The notes: generated from the letters alone by a model not told the origin. DNA of 64,000 nt from an uncultured Lachnospiraceae bacterium (GCA_910587955.1 CAJUNN010000004.1:1-64000), one strand, 5' to 3'. Counted from the first letter of the stretch, positions 52,624 through 61,417 are shown. Made by a program: numbers and translations.

Positions 52624-52652
52624 ATTGTACTCTAAATTTTCCGAAAATACAA
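52624..52652 (-). promoter_or_regulatory. Promoter of the ireB-ruvX-fur-rnj operon with CodY-box-like spacer
   Basis: -35 TTGTAT (52647-52652), 17-base spacer, -10 TACAAT (52624-52629). The spacer and adjoining bases (52635-52649) match the CodY-box consensus at 13 of 15 positions, read in the plus direction as AATTTTCCGAAAATA. Binding there would block RNA polymerase. Confidence 0.55.
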
Positions 52653-52659
52653 TGAAAAT

Positions 52660-53964
52660 TTATAAAAGTTTACATAAAAACAACCGCTCTCCCATTAATT
52701 TCTCCACTCTGGCGCTGACAATCTGGTTTGTCAGATCCCGGCCGCTCAAAACAGCCGCCCGGATATACTCTCTGGTATGCCCTGTCTGGTAAACCTTTCC
52801 GTCCAGCTCCAGGGTTTCCTCTATCAGGATCTCCACCTGTCTTCCCATCTGAGCCAGCACATACCCGGCTGTATTCTTCCGATCCAACTCCAAAAGAATC
52901 CGGCTGCGCTCCGCCTTCACCTCTTCCGGCACCTGGTTTTCCATCGCTGCCGCCCGGGTCCCCTGTCTTCTGGAATATTTAAAAATATGGGTTTCAAAAA
53001 AAGCGATTCTTTTTAAAAAGGCGAGGGTTTCTTCAAACTCTTCCCGGGTCTCCCCCGGAAAGCCCGCAATCACATCCGTAGTCAGGGCCGGGTTCGCAAA
53101 GGCTTCCCGCAAAATTCCGCATTTCTCCTCGTATTCCTCCGCCGTATACCGGCGGTTCATCCTCTTTAAGGTCTCGTTGCAGCCGCTCTGGAGGGAAAGG
53201 TGGAAATGGGGGCAGATCTTTTCCATGCCGGAAAGGGCCTTTGCAAATTCCTCTGTCACAATTCCCGGCTCCAGGGAACCGAGACGAATCCTGCGGATCC
53301 CGGGAATTTCATGAACCGCCCGGATTAAGGAAAGAAGGTTTTCCCCCTCCAGATCCGCCCCGTAGGAACTCAAATGGATCCCGGTGAGAATCACCTCCTG
53401 GTACCCGTTCTCTGCAAGCCTTCCCACCTCCCGGCACACATCCTCCCGCCTGCGGCTGCGGACGCGTCCCCTGGTGTAGGGAATGATGCAGTAGCTGCAG
53501 AACTGGCTGCATCCGTCCTGAACCTTCACATAAGCCCTGGTATGACCGGCCGTCCGGGTAATAAAAAGCTCCTCATACTCCTTTTCCTGTTTCAAATCCA
53601 GCAGGGTTTCCGTTTTCCGGCCTTCCTCCCATGCTTTTAATATGGAAACAAGTTCTTTCTTTTTATTATTTCCGATTACCAGATCCACCCCTTCGTCCCC
53701 GGCCAGCTTTTCTCCCGCCGCCTGGGCATAACACCCCACAGCGGCCACCAGGGCATGAGGGTTCTGCCGCCTGGCCCGGTGAAGCATCTGGCGGGATTTC
53801 CGGTCCGCAACATTCGTCACCGTACACGTATTCACAATATAAATATCCGCCTGGTCCTCAAAAGGCACAATCTCGTACCCGGCCTCCTCCAGAAGCTGCT
53901 GCATGGCCTCCGTCTCGTAAGCGTTCACCTTGCAGCCCAGATTGTGAAGTGCCACCCGTTTCAT
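52660..53964 (-). CDS. mtaB: tRNA t6A37 methylthiotransferase MtaB
   Basis: Radical SAM enzyme making ms2t6A at tRNA position 37. 434 residues: N-terminal UPF0004 domain with Cys in HNLGCKVNAYE, the radical SAM triad in QDGCSQFCSYCIIPYTRGR, and a C-terminal TRAM domain. The start at 53964 follows GGAGG. The B. subtilis prmA-rsmE-mtaB order is here interrupted by iscS, thiI and an HPr-like gene. Confidence 0.94.
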   Translation of the reverse strand: MKRVALHNLGCKVNAYETEAMQQLLEEAGYEIVPFEDQADIYIVNTCTVTNVADRKSRQMLHRARRQNPHALVAAVGCYAQAAGEKLAGDEGVDLVIGNNKKKELVSILKAWEEGRKTETLLDLKQEKEYEELFITRTAGHTRAYVKVQDGCSQFCSYCIIPYTRGRVRSRRREDVCREVGRLAENGYQEVILTGIHLSSYGADLEGENLLSLIRAVHEIPGIRRIRLGSLEPGIVTEEFAKALSGMEKICPHFHLSLQSGCNETLKRMNRRYTAEEYEEKCGILREAFANPALTTDVIAGFPGETREEFEETLAFLKRIAFFETHIFKYSRRQGTRAAAMENQVPEEVKAERSRILLELDRKNTAGYVLAQMGRQVEILIEETLELDGKVYQTGHTREYIRAAVLSGRDLTNQIVSARVEKLMGERLFLCKLL

Positions 53965-54009
53965 TTTTCCGCCTCCTGCCATATCATGTAAAAAATTTTC
54001 CTTTTCTCA

Positions 54010-54038
54010 TTGACTTTTACCCCCCTGCGTATTAAGAT
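54010..54038 (+). promoter_or_regulatory. Promoter of the HPr-like gene
   Basis: -35 TTGACT (54010-54015), 17-base spacer, -10 TAAGAT (54033-54038) on the plus strand, about 35 bases before the ATG. Confidence 0.7.
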
Positions 54039-54072
54039 CAGAGTAAGTTCATAATCTAGGGAGGTATTTACC

Positions 54073-54306
54073 ATGAAAACAGTGAAAATATGCCTGAATT
54101 CCATCGAAAAAGTAAAATCCTTTGTAAACGACATTACAAAGTTTGATGTAGATTTCGATCTGGTTTCCGGACGTTATGTGATTGATGCCAAGTCCATTAT
54201 GGGCATCTTCAGTCTGGATCTGTCCAAGCCTATTGATCTGAATGTTCACGCAGAAGAAGAACTGGACACCGTGCTGGAAACACTGAAACCCTATATTGTT
54301 GACTAA
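54073..54306 (+). CDS. HPr-like protein lacking the phospho-histidine
   Basis: 77 residues. The C-terminal two thirds match HPr, including the regulatory serine segment AKSIMGIFSLDLSKP (Ser41, equivalent to Ser46). The N-terminal GLHARPA motif with His15 is absent and replaced by LNSIEKVKSF, so it cannot pass phosphate in the PTS. This recalls Crh, which acts only in carbon catabolite regulation. AGGGAGG precedes the ATG. A single-gene unit with promoter and terminator, isolated on the plus strand. Confidence 0.85.
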   Translation: MKTVKICLNSIEKVKSFVNDITKFDVDFDLVSGRYVIDAKSIMGIFSLDLSKPIDLNVHAEEELDTVLETLKPYIVD

Positions 54307-54350
54307 ACCGGCCATCCAGACAGACTACGCCTGACATAGATTTACCTGGG

Positions 54351-54378
54351 ACTTGCCTTAAAAGGCAAGTCTTTTTTT
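54351..54378 (+). terminator. Terminator of the HPr-like gene
   Basis: ACTTGCCTT (54351-54359) pairs with AAGGCAAGT (54362-54370), followed by a C and seven T. A textbook intrinsic terminator. The complementary strand may also stop thiI transcripts. Confidence 0.9.
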
Positions 54379-54405
54379 GTGAATAACGGCATCCCAGGCT
54401 GTCTT

Positions 54406-55584
54406 TTATCCCACTACCACCAGTTCCGCCGTCTCTATGGCCTCTGCCACCATAGCATCAATCTTTTCCTCCAGATTCTTCTCCGAACGGCGGATCACAT
54501 TCAGGTTCGGCTTCGTCACCGGATGCTTAGCCACAAAAATGGTACAGCAGTCCTCAAAAGGCTGGATAGAAGTCTCATACGTGTCAATCTTCTTGGACAG
54601 GGTTACAATGTCTTCCTTGTCAAATGCTATCAGAGGGCGGAACACCGGCATGGTGCAGACCTCGTTGGTAGCCGCCAGGCTCTGCACGGTCTGGCTGGCC
54701 ACCTGCCCGATGCTCTCTCCGGTAATCAGCCCCAGGGATCCCGTCTTTTTCCCGATCTCCTCCGCAATCCGCATCATATAGCGGCGCATAATAATGGTAA
54801 GCTCTTCGTGGGGACATTTTTCGTAAATATAAAGCTGGATGTCCGTGAAATTTACCACATACAGATACACAGGCCCTGCATAGCGGGCCACCTTGGCCGC
54901 CAGATCTACCACCTTCTGCTTGGCGCGCTCACTGGTATAAGGCGGCGCATGGAAATAAACCGCGTCAATCTTTACACCCCGCTTGGCCACCATGTAGCCG
55001 GCCACCGGGCTGTCGATACCGCCGGACAGAAGCAGCATGGATTTTCCATTTGTTCCCACCGGCATTCCCCCCGGCCCCGGGATCACCTCCGAGTACAGAT
55101 AAATCCGCTCCCGGATTTCCACATAAAATGTCAGCTCCGGGTGATGAACATCTACCTTCATTCCCGGAAAATGCTCCAAAATCTTTCCCCCAAGCTCCGC
55201 ATTGATCTCCATGGATTCTTTGGGATATGTTTTGCGCGCCCGTCTGGTCTGTACCTTAAAGGTCTTAGCACAGTCCCCGTAACGCTTCTCTATATACGAG
55301 ACAACTTCCTCCGCCAGGCGGGCAAACCCTTCATCCTCCAGAATCACCACCGGACAGATTCCCACGATTCCAAAGACCCTCTTAAGAGCCTCCGCCGCCT
55401 CCTCATAGTCAAAGGCTTCCAGCGCCTCCACATAAATGCGGCCCTGCTCCTTTGTCACCCGGAAGCTGCCCTCTGTCTGTTTGAGCGCATGGCGGATCTG
55501 GGCCACCAGCGCGTCTTCAAAGAGATAGCGGTTTTTTCCCTTGATTGCAATCTCTCCGTATTTAATCAAAAATGCCTGAAACAT
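54406..55584 (-). CDS. thiI: tRNA 4-thiouridine synthase ThiI
   Basis: 392 residues: N-terminal ferredoxin-like and THUMP domains, then a PP-loop ATPase with SGGIDSPVAGYM. It makes s4U8 in tRNA. The C-terminal rhodanese domain of the enterobacterial enzyme is absent, as in Bacillus. The cysteine desulfurase gene lies 19 bases upstream in the same operon, matching the NifZ-ThiI pair. Confidence 0.95.
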   Translation of the reverse strand: MFQAFLIKYGEIAIKGKNRYLFEDALVAQIRHALKQTEGSFRVTKEQGRIYVEALEAFDYEEAAEALKRVFGIVGICPVVILEDEGFARLAEEVVSYIEKRYGDCAKTFKVQTRRARKTYPKESMEINAELGGKILEHFPGMKVDVHHPELTFYVEIRERIYLYSEVIPGPGGMPVGTNGKSMLLLSGGIDSPVAGYMVAKRGVKIDAVYFHAPPYTSERAKQKVVDLAAKVARYAGPVYLYVVNFTDIQLYIYEKCPHEELTIIMRRYMMRIAEEIGKKTGSLGLITGESIGQVASQTVQSLAATNEVCTMPVFRPLIAFDKEDIVTLSKKIDTYETSIQPFEDCCTIFVAKHPVTKPNLNVIRRSEKNLEEKIDAMVAEAIETAELVVVG

Positions 55585-55603
55585 GTATGTTCCCCTCTCT
55601 TTT

Positions 55604-56770
55604 TCAATGCCTGGTAAATTTCCGCAGCATAGGCAGCAAGGCCGTCAGCGATTTCAGGCAGGATTCTATCTCTTCCCTGGTGGTAAACTCGCTGAAGCTG
55701 AACCGGACTGTAGATTCCAGAAGCTCCCGCTTCACCCCAATGGCTTTCAGTGTCCCGCTGACCGCCGGGTGGTTGGTGGCACAGGCCGATCCGGAAGACA
55801 CATAGATACCCTGTTCCTCCAGGGCATGAAGAAGCACTTCGCTCCGTACCCCTTCGAAGCTGACGCTCACAATGTGAGGCGCCCCCTCACATACCAGGGG
55901 CCCGTTTACGGCGGTCCCCGGAATCTCCGCCACCCCTTTTACAAAGTATTCCTTCAGCTCATACATCCGCCGGATTTTCCCGTCAAAATCCGTGTATATC
56001 TCCCGCACAGCCTCCCCAAGCCCTGCGATTCCGGGCACGTTCTCCGTCCCGGACCGCAGGTCTTTCTGCTGGCCGCCCCCAAAGAGGATGGGACGAATCT
56101 TTACCTTCTCTCCCGCATACAGAAGCCCTACGCCTTTGGGCCCGTGGATTTTGTGCCCGCTCACGGACATAAGGTCGATCCCCAGCCTTTTGGGATAAAT
56201 CCGGTATTTCCCGTATGCCTGCACCGCATCCACGTGAAAGAGCACCGGACGCTCCCGGTTCTTCAAAAGCGCCCCGATCTCCGAAACCGGCTGTACGGAA
56301 CCTATTTCGTTGTTCACATACATGACCGATACGAGAATCGTCTCTTCACAGAGGGCCGTCTCCAGATCGGAAAGGCGCACGGTCCCGGATTCATCTACCG
56401 GAAGATACGTTACCCGGAAGCCCTGTTCCTCCAAATATTTCATGGTATTTAAAATTGCCGGATGCTCAATGCAGGTGGTAATCAGATGTTTCCCCGCCCT
56501 CTGATTTGCAAGTGCGGCCCCGATTAAGGCCAGGTTGTCGCTCTCTGTTCCCCCGGAGGTGAAATAAAGCTCTTTTTCACTGACTTTTAAATTTTTCGCA
56601 AGGATCTCTTTGGCATTTCGAAGATACCGCTCTGCCTCCACGCCTTTTTTGTGCATGGAGGAAGGATTTCCGTAATCCTCTCTCATAATCCGGCACACCA
56701 GATCCGCCACCCCCGGGTAGCAGCAGGTGGTCGCTGAATTGTCCAGATAAATTTCCTTCCCTGTATTCAT
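55604..56770 (-). CDS. Cysteine desulfurase (NifS/IscS family)
   Basis: 388-residue PLP enzyme that mobilises sulfur from cysteine. Visible are the opening IYLDNSATT, the PLP lysine in SVSGHKIHGPKG and the active cysteine in SSGSACATNHPAVSG. Start at 56770 with AGGTGA upstream. Adjacent to thiI, so it probably supplies sulfur for tRNA thiolation rather than general iron-sulfur assembly. Confidence 0.94.
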   Translation of the reverse strand: MNTGKEIYLDNSATTCCYPGVADLVCRIMREDYGNPSSMHKKGVEAERYLRNAKEILAKNLKVSEKELYFTSGGTESDNLALIGAALANQRAGKHLITTCIEHPAILNTMKYLEEQGFRVTYLPVDESGTVRLSDLETALCEETILVSVMYVNNEIGSVQPVSEIGALLKNRERPVLFHVDAVQAYGKYRIYPKRLGIDLMSVSGHKIHGPKGVGLLYAGEKVKIRPILFGGGQQKDLRSGTENVPGIAGLGEAVREIYTDFDGKIRRMYELKEYFVKGVAEIPGTAVNGPLVCEGAPHIVSVSFEGVRSEVLLHALEEQGIYVSSGSACATNHPAVSGTLKAIGVKRELLESTVRFSFSEFTTREEIESCLKSLTALLPMLRKFTRH

Positions 56771-56777
56771 GCTCCAG

Positions 56778-57521
56778 TCACCTTTCCAAAAGATAGGACA
56801 GTACCGCCAGAACCGCCATGCCCGCCGTCTCCGTGCGCAAGATCCGCCTGCCAAGAGTCAGGGACCTGGCTCCCGCAGCCGCTGCCTGCTCTGCCTCTGA
56901 TTCCTCAAAGCCGCCCTCGGGCCCGATGAATATGCCCACGGACTGCCCGGGCTTTATGGAAGAAAGCAGTTCCCGCGTATGATCCATATCTTTTGCCAGC
57001 TCATAGGGAAACAGCCAGACATCCTGCTGCTTCGCATCCCTAACCGCCTCCGCAAAGCTTTTCAGGCCGCAGACTTGGGGAACCAGTCCCCTTCCCGACT
57101 GCTTGGCTGCGCTCTCGCAGATTCCGTTCCAGCGTCTCACCCGGTTTTCTTCCTTCCTGGCGTCCAGCTTTACCACCGTGCGCTTGGTGACCATAGGCAC
57201 AATCCTGGAAACCCCCAGCTCCACGCATTTCTGAACGATAAATTCCATCTTGTCCCCTTTGGGAAGTCCCTGGTACAGGGTGATCCGGGAGGGCAGCTCC
57301 GCATTTCCCTCCAGCACCCAGCAGATACGGGCGGCAACGTATTCCTCTGTGAGTGTCTCCAATTTGCAGCGGTAGTCCGTCCCCTGTCCGTCGCTGATCA
57401 GAACTTCCTCCCCCGGACGCATGCGCAGCACATTGCGGATGTGATTCACATCCGCCCCTGTAAGCGTAATTTCCTTTTCTCCTATGCGGGCAGGATCCGC
57501 AAAAAAATGGTGCATTCGCAA
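56778..57521 (-). CDS. rsmE: 16S rRNA (uracil1498-N3)-methyltransferase
   Basis: 247-residue SPOUT-class methyltransferase: N-terminal PUA-like domain (MRMHHFFADPARIG) and the knot region with FIGPEGGFEESEAEQA and LGRRILRTETAGMA. It follows prmA by 12 bases, the conserved prmA-rsmE order. Confidence 0.95.
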   Translation of the reverse strand: MRMHHFFADPARIGEKEITLTGADVNHIRNVLRMRPGEEVLISDGQGTDYRCKLETLTEEYVAARICWVLEGNAELPSRITLYQGLPKGDKMEFIVQKCVELGVSRIVPMVTKRTVVKLDARKEENRVRRWNGICESAAKQSGRGLVPQVCGLKSFAEAVRDAKQQDVWLFPYELAKDMDHTRELLSSIKPGQSVGIFIGPEGGFEESEAEQAAAAGARSLTLGRRILRTETAGMAVLAVLSYLLER

Positions 57522-57533
57522 AAGCCCCCTGTC

Positions 57534-58502
57534 TTACAGCGGTTTTTGGGCTGTCACGGAAACCCATTCGCCCTGGCGCGTGACCTCCAATACCTCCAGG
57601 CCGCAGGACTTTACGGTTTCTACGATCAACCCCTCTTTCTCGTCAATAATCCCGGAAGTAATATAGACCCCGCCCGGTTTCAGCCGGGACACCGCAACGG
57701 GCGTCAGGGGAACAAGAACCTCCGCCAGGATATTGGCCGCCACAATGTCACAGCAGCCTTCCCCGGCCCAGGCCTGCACCTCCGGATCGTCAATAATATT
57801 GCCAATCTTCATCTCGAAAAGGGACGGCGCAATGCCGTTTACCTCCATATTTTCCTTCACGGCTTCCAGGGCACAGGGATCAAGATCCGTTCCCAGCGCC
57901 TTTTTCGCCCCCAGCTTCAGGCTAATAATAGAGAGAATCCCGCTGCCGGTCCCCACATCCAGAAGCACCGTGTCCTTCGTCAGGAACTTCCGGAGCTGCC
58001 GGATGACGAGCTGCGTCGTCTCGTGCATGCCTGTCCCGAAAGCCGTTCCCGGATCGATCTGAATCAAAAGCTTGTCCTGATCACGGGGATCCAGTTCCTC
58101 CCAGGAAGGTTTGATTAGGATATCATCCACATAAAACTGGTGAAAATACTGTTTCCAGTTGTTGATCCAGTCCTTGTCCTCAGTCTCGGAGGCGGTAATG
58201 ACTCCCGCTCCCACATCCGTTCCCCAGCTTTGAATCTCGGCAAGTCCGGCGCGCACCTTCTCCAGCACCGCCTCCTGATCCGCTTCCGGCTCCAGGTAGA
58301 AGCTGATGTAAGCCGTCCCGTCATTTTCCGCAGGCTCCGGCAGGATATCTACAAACATTTGCTCTTTCTCCCTGTCGGAGAGGGGAACCTTGTCCTCAAT
58401 CTCAATGCCCTCGATGCCTGCTTCCATCATCATGGTGCTGATGAGATCTTCCGCCTCCACAGTGGTCTTAAGGGTATATTTTTTCCACTTCAAATGCCGC
58501 AC
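57534..58502 (-). CDS. prmA: Ribosomal protein L11 methyltransferase
   Basis: 322 residues. N-terminal substrate domain, then a class I SAM domain with VLLDVGTGSGILSI and the catalytic NILAEVLVPL. It trimethylates L11. First gene of the prmA-rsmE-iscS-thiI run. Confidence 0.95.
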   Translation of the reverse strand: MRHLKWKKYTLKTTVEAEDLISTMMMEAGIEGIEIEDKVPLSDREKEQMFVDILPEPAENDGTAYISFYLEPEADQEAVLEKVRAGLAEIQSWGTDVGAGVITASETEDKDWINNWKQYFHQFYVDDILIKPSWEELDPRDQDKLLIQIDPGTAFGTGMHETTQLVIRQLRKFLTKDTVLLDVGTGSGILSIISLKLGAKKALGTDLDPCALEAVKENMEVNGIAPSLFEMKIGNIIDDPEVQAWAGEGCCDIVAANILAEVLVPLTPVAVSRLKPGGVYITSGIIDEKEGLIVETVKSCGLEVLEVTRQGEWVSVTAQKPL

Positions 58503-58621
58503 CTCTTTTTCACGTACTTTTTACCATACTTTTTTCATCATAGCACAAATCAAAGCAGGCAACAAGTAGGGAAATGCGCAGAATGCCGCACTTTCCCTGG
58601 CCAGCACATAAATATAGGGAC

Positions 58622-59971
58622 TCATTGCCTACCGGAAGGAGACTGTTTCCCTCCTCCCTGGCAAAGGGAAAATCCTGTTATCAGGGGCATTGCATAAAAT
58701 TTCTCATTCCTCCATTCCTGAATCTCTTGTTCTATCAAATCTATCATCCGCTCTGCCTCACCCTCTAAAAAGGGACTGCTCAAAGCTTCATAATAACCTT
58801 GGCGGTACGCGTTCCTGTCCGCAAAATACATCAGGTAGCCGTTGGCATAACTGATAAAGTGCGTCTGTTCATCCTGCAGGGGATTGCTCAGCTGCGACAT
58901 CAATTCTCCCGGAACTGCCACAAAGATATCATCATTGACCCGGAAGAAATTCAGCTCCACATTGTACTCCTTCTGTCCGCTATAATGCTGTGCATAGCGC
59001 AGATCTGCCTCTGCTCCCTCCAGCAGACTCTCCAGCAGACGTTTCCCCGCAGGCGAAACGCCTTTTTGTACCCCTTCCTCATACTCCTGTCTCCGCTGAT
59101 CCAGCATTTTCCGGGCTTCTGAAACCGGAAGCGCTTCCTTTGCGCGAAGACGGAGCTTTTTTTGTCCGATTTTTATCTTGTGGATTTCATACAAAGCTTT
59201 GTGCTCCAGAAGCGACAGGCAGCTTTGCCCCAGCAGTTCTCCGTAACGCCCGGCTTCCTCAAAGCCGCTTCCCTTCCTTGTAAAACGGGTGGAGATATCG
59301 CCTGCGCTTCCGTTTAGAAACATGGTCATGCAGTACCCCTCTGTCTCCATCTTCTTCTGCAGAGCCCCTGGAAAATCCGCACTGCAGAGACGGTTTTCCG
59401 CATGAAGTACTGTGGGATGGCAGGCGAAATTTACCAAAAGCATTTTCTCCTGTCCTGACCAGATCTCAAAGCAAAGCAGCGCGTCATTTCCCTCCAGGTC
59501 TTTGTCGTCCCGGTTGCTTCCCACGCCGGAGCACGTCCCGTACATGCGGAAAGCTTTTCCTTCCTGCATATTTCCCAGCGCTTCCGCAATACATTCCTTT
59601 GCAGCGGCAGCAATGTCTTCCGCCAGCGCCTCATTGATATCCCCCACAATATCCCGTTCGGCGCGCAGACATCCTTTTCTCGTCTCCAAAGCGCCCCCCG
59701 GCGCAGAATGGGTGTGTATGGCGCAAAACAGCACATGACCTCTGCTCACCCCGTTTTTCTCCACAAAAGCCGCCGCCGGCTCCATCAGCAGGCTGTCCAC
59801 AGCCAGCAGATCGTAGGAAACACAGCCGTACACTTCTCCCTCTGCCGAGAAAAAAAGCGCCTTGACGTAAAGGTCGTCATGCACGCCCTCCATTTCCCGC
59901 ACCGGGGCATACCCGGCCAGGACACAGGGAACCCGGGGCGTAATTTTCTTCTTTGCAAATCCTATCTTCAA
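58622..59971 (-). CDS. Neutral/alkaline ceramidase-like hydrolase
   Basis: 449 residues with a TTG start preceded by GGAGGG. It matches the N-terminal catalytic domain of neutral/alkaline non-lysosomal ceramidase: GFAKKKITPRVPCVLAGYAP, the zinc His motif AIHTHSAPGG, FACHPTVLHAEN and FLNGSAGDIS. No signal peptide and no C-terminal Ig-like domain, so it is an intracellular relative of unknown substrate. Upstream in the same direction is the tail of a lost membrane protein gene. Confidence 0.8.
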   Translation of the reverse strand: MKIGFAKKKITPRVPCVLAGYAPVREMEGVHDDLYVKALFFSAEGEVYGCVSYDLLAVDSLLMEPAAAFVEKNGVSRGHVLFCAIHTHSAPGGALETRKGCLRAERDIVGDINEALAEDIAAAAKECIAEALGNMQEGKAFRMYGTCSGVGSNRDDKDLEGNDALLCFEIWSGQEKMLLVNFACHPTVLHAENRLCSADFPGALQKKMETEGYCMTMFLNGSAGDISTRFTRKGSGFEEAGRYGELLGQSCLSLLEHKALYEIHKIKIGQKKLRLRAKEALPVSEARKMLDQRRQEYEEGVQKGVSPAGKRLLESLLEGAEADLRYAQHYSGQKEYNVELNFFRVNDDIFVAVPGELMSQLSNPLQDEQTHFISYANGYLMYFADRNAYRQGYYEALSSPFLEGEAERMIDLIEQEIQEWRNEKFYAMPLITGFSLCQGGGKQSPSGRQ

Positions 59972-60005
59972 GATTTATCCCTCCTGCATAAAAACATTTT
60001 TTACA

Positions 60006-60110
60006 CTACTCTTCCATGGCCATATAGGGATGGGTGTTGAAAAACTCCACGGCGCCTATCCCAAAGTAAATGGCCGGAACTGCCAGTGCAATCTCCGTCC
60101 CCTGGCAGGA
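60006..60110 (-). pseudogene. C-terminal remnant of a membrane protein gene
   Basis: A frame on the minus strand ends at TAG (60006-60008) and encodes a hydrophobic segment, EIALAVPAIYFGIGAVEFF, then NTHPYMAMEE. It has the look of the last transmembrane helix and tail of a transporter, 35 bases before the ceramidase-like gene. The rest is missing. Sequence to the right is a GntR fragment in the opposite direction. Confidence 0.45.
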
Positions 60111-60680
60111 AACAGCATGCGATACCATCAAGAATTACATTCTCGACAAGATTCATAGAAAACTATATTGTCCCGGACAGATGATTGACTCCGAATCCGA
60201 TCTGGCGAGAAGGCTGGATGTCTCAAGAATGGCCGTCCGCAAAGCACTGGACGTCTTAACCCAGAAGGGAATTATTTTTAAGGAAAAAGGACGGGGCACT
60301 TTCGCGGCCATGCAGCCCAGATACGCCGAATTCCAATACGGCGCAGGCTTTGCCCTGGAAGCCCGGAAAAGAGGAATCGTGCCTTCCACCAGAAACGCTT
60401 CCCTGAAACTGTGCAGCGCCGACGAAACCAGCGCGCAGGAAATGAATCTGAAGACCGGCGACAAGGTGTGGCTGGTAACCCGTGTCCGCTGCGCAGACGG
60501 CGTTCCTGTTGCATACGTGAGCGAATACTACAATTACCTCCACTGCGAAGATTTAAATGAAGAGATTATCTGCACCTCTATCTACGAGCATCTGGAAAAG
60601 AATGGGATTACTTTTGCTTTCCTCGATCAAAAACTAGAGACAGTCGCCTGCCCCTGTTTTAAAGAAGCTGATTGCAGGCA
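60110..60680 (+). pseudogene. GntR/HutC-family regulator truncated at both ends
   Basis: Readable as a winged helix (DTIKNYILDKIHRKLYCPGQ, DSESDLARRLDVSRMAVRKA) and most of a UTRA effector domain (FALEARKRGIVPSTRNASL, VWLVTRVRCADGVPVAYVSEY). The start of the frame (ATG 60070) lies in the unrelated membrane-gene tail and has no ribosome binding site. The last 35 codons are antisense to the neighbouring small gene. About 50 residues of UTRA are missing. Probably a non-functional fragment. Confidence 0.7.
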
Positions 60681-60683
60681 AAA

Positions 60684-60896
60684 TTACCTCTTTCTTCGGA
60701 AATACTTCCAGTATAAAGCCATAACAGCAATGCCGACTGCAAAAGTAGCGCCAACCGCAGTTCCGTTACTTATTGTTTGATTCTTATATAAATAGTTAAT
60801 TCCCAGCAAAGCAGCACTTCCCAGCAAAAACATAGCAAGACCAAGAAAATTTTTATACTTTGCGTTACCTTGTGTCTGAGGAGTATACTTTTTCAT
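60684..60896 (-). CDS. Small two-helix membrane protein
   Basis: 70 residues with two hydrophobic segments (about 19-36 and 46-64) and a basic end KYFRRKR. Start at 60896 is chosen for the GGAG upstream. No family is recognised. Its stop codon lies at the right-hand breakpoint of the GntR fragment. Confidence 0.65.
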   Translation of the reverse strand: MKKYTPQTQGNAKYKNFLGLAMFLLGSAALLGINYLYKNQTISNGTAVGATFAVGIAVMALYWKYFRRKR

Positions 60897-60908
60897 CCCG
60901 ATCTCCAT

Positions 60909-61125
60909 CCTTTATCTTTGTGATGCTTCTATCATACACCACCCATCCGGTGTTTGCAAGAATACCTTAACGGACGGTCCGAAGAACCTGTCATACGGGA
61001 TGCCCGAAGGGTATATAAAAGCGGACGCGGCCAAAACTGGGCAAGTTCCCCGGCAAACGGGGTAAAACTCCGGCGAGCTAACTCTTAAGACGCACTAAGC
61101 TCATCAGCAATGGCTTCTTCGCCAA
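60909..61125. other. Non-coding stretch of unknown origin
   Basis: No ribosome binding site or recognisable protein was found. The 11-base palindrome CGGACGGTCCG near 60972 and several C/G-rich inverted runs suggest RNA structure or mobile-element debris. No RNA family was recognised. Confidence 0.3.
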
Positions 61126-61293
61126 GTGCTTTCTAAAGAGTGGATCTTGCCTGCGTCTCTGACAACCCCTGAATTGTTTGCTGCGGGTCTTTTTCTGCTC
61201 TGTCTGCTGTCAGCTGTTGTATTCAAACGCTTTATAAGAATGAAACCAGATAAGGACAAAAATAAGTTTTCGGAAAGTAACGGCATTGATTAA
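61126..61293 (+). CDS. Hydrophobic peptide or tail of a membrane protein gene
   Basis: The frame is open from 61099, with a GTG at 61126, and encodes LFAAGLFLLCLLSAVVFKRF (one transmembrane helix) followed by a charged tail. No ribosome binding site precedes the GTG, so it is more likely the 3' end of a truncated gene. Its stop overlaps the start of the AgrD-like frame by eight bases, as agrB often overlaps agrD, but AgrB motifs are not visible. Confidence 0.35.
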   Translation: MLSKEWILPASLTTPELFAAGLFLLCLLSAVVFKRFIRMKPDKDKNKFSESNGID

Positions 61294-61381
61294 GAAAATT
61301 AGCTCCACGAGAAGCCATTTTGTGACAATGTCCGCAGATATAGCGAGCATCGGATTGTATCAGCCACACCCCCAACCTTAA
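61286..61381 (+). CDS. Possible AgrD-type cyclic autoinducer peptide precursor
   Basis: 31 codons from a TTG. The peptide has an amphipathic N-terminus (IKKISSTRSHFVTMSADIA) and ends SIGLYQPHPQP. Clostridial cyclic lactone autoinducer precursors have this plan: a helical leader, a Cys or Ser five residues before a Tyr/Phe, then a QPxxP-like tail. Here Ser-Ile-Gly-Leu-Tyr would be the ring. No processing gene or receptor is nearby, so it may be a relic. Confidence 0.4.
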   Translation: MIKKISSTRSHFVTMSADIASIGLYQPHPQP

Positions 61382-61417
61382 AGCCTTTTAAGAAAAGGAT
61401 AGAAGAATATTACTGGA

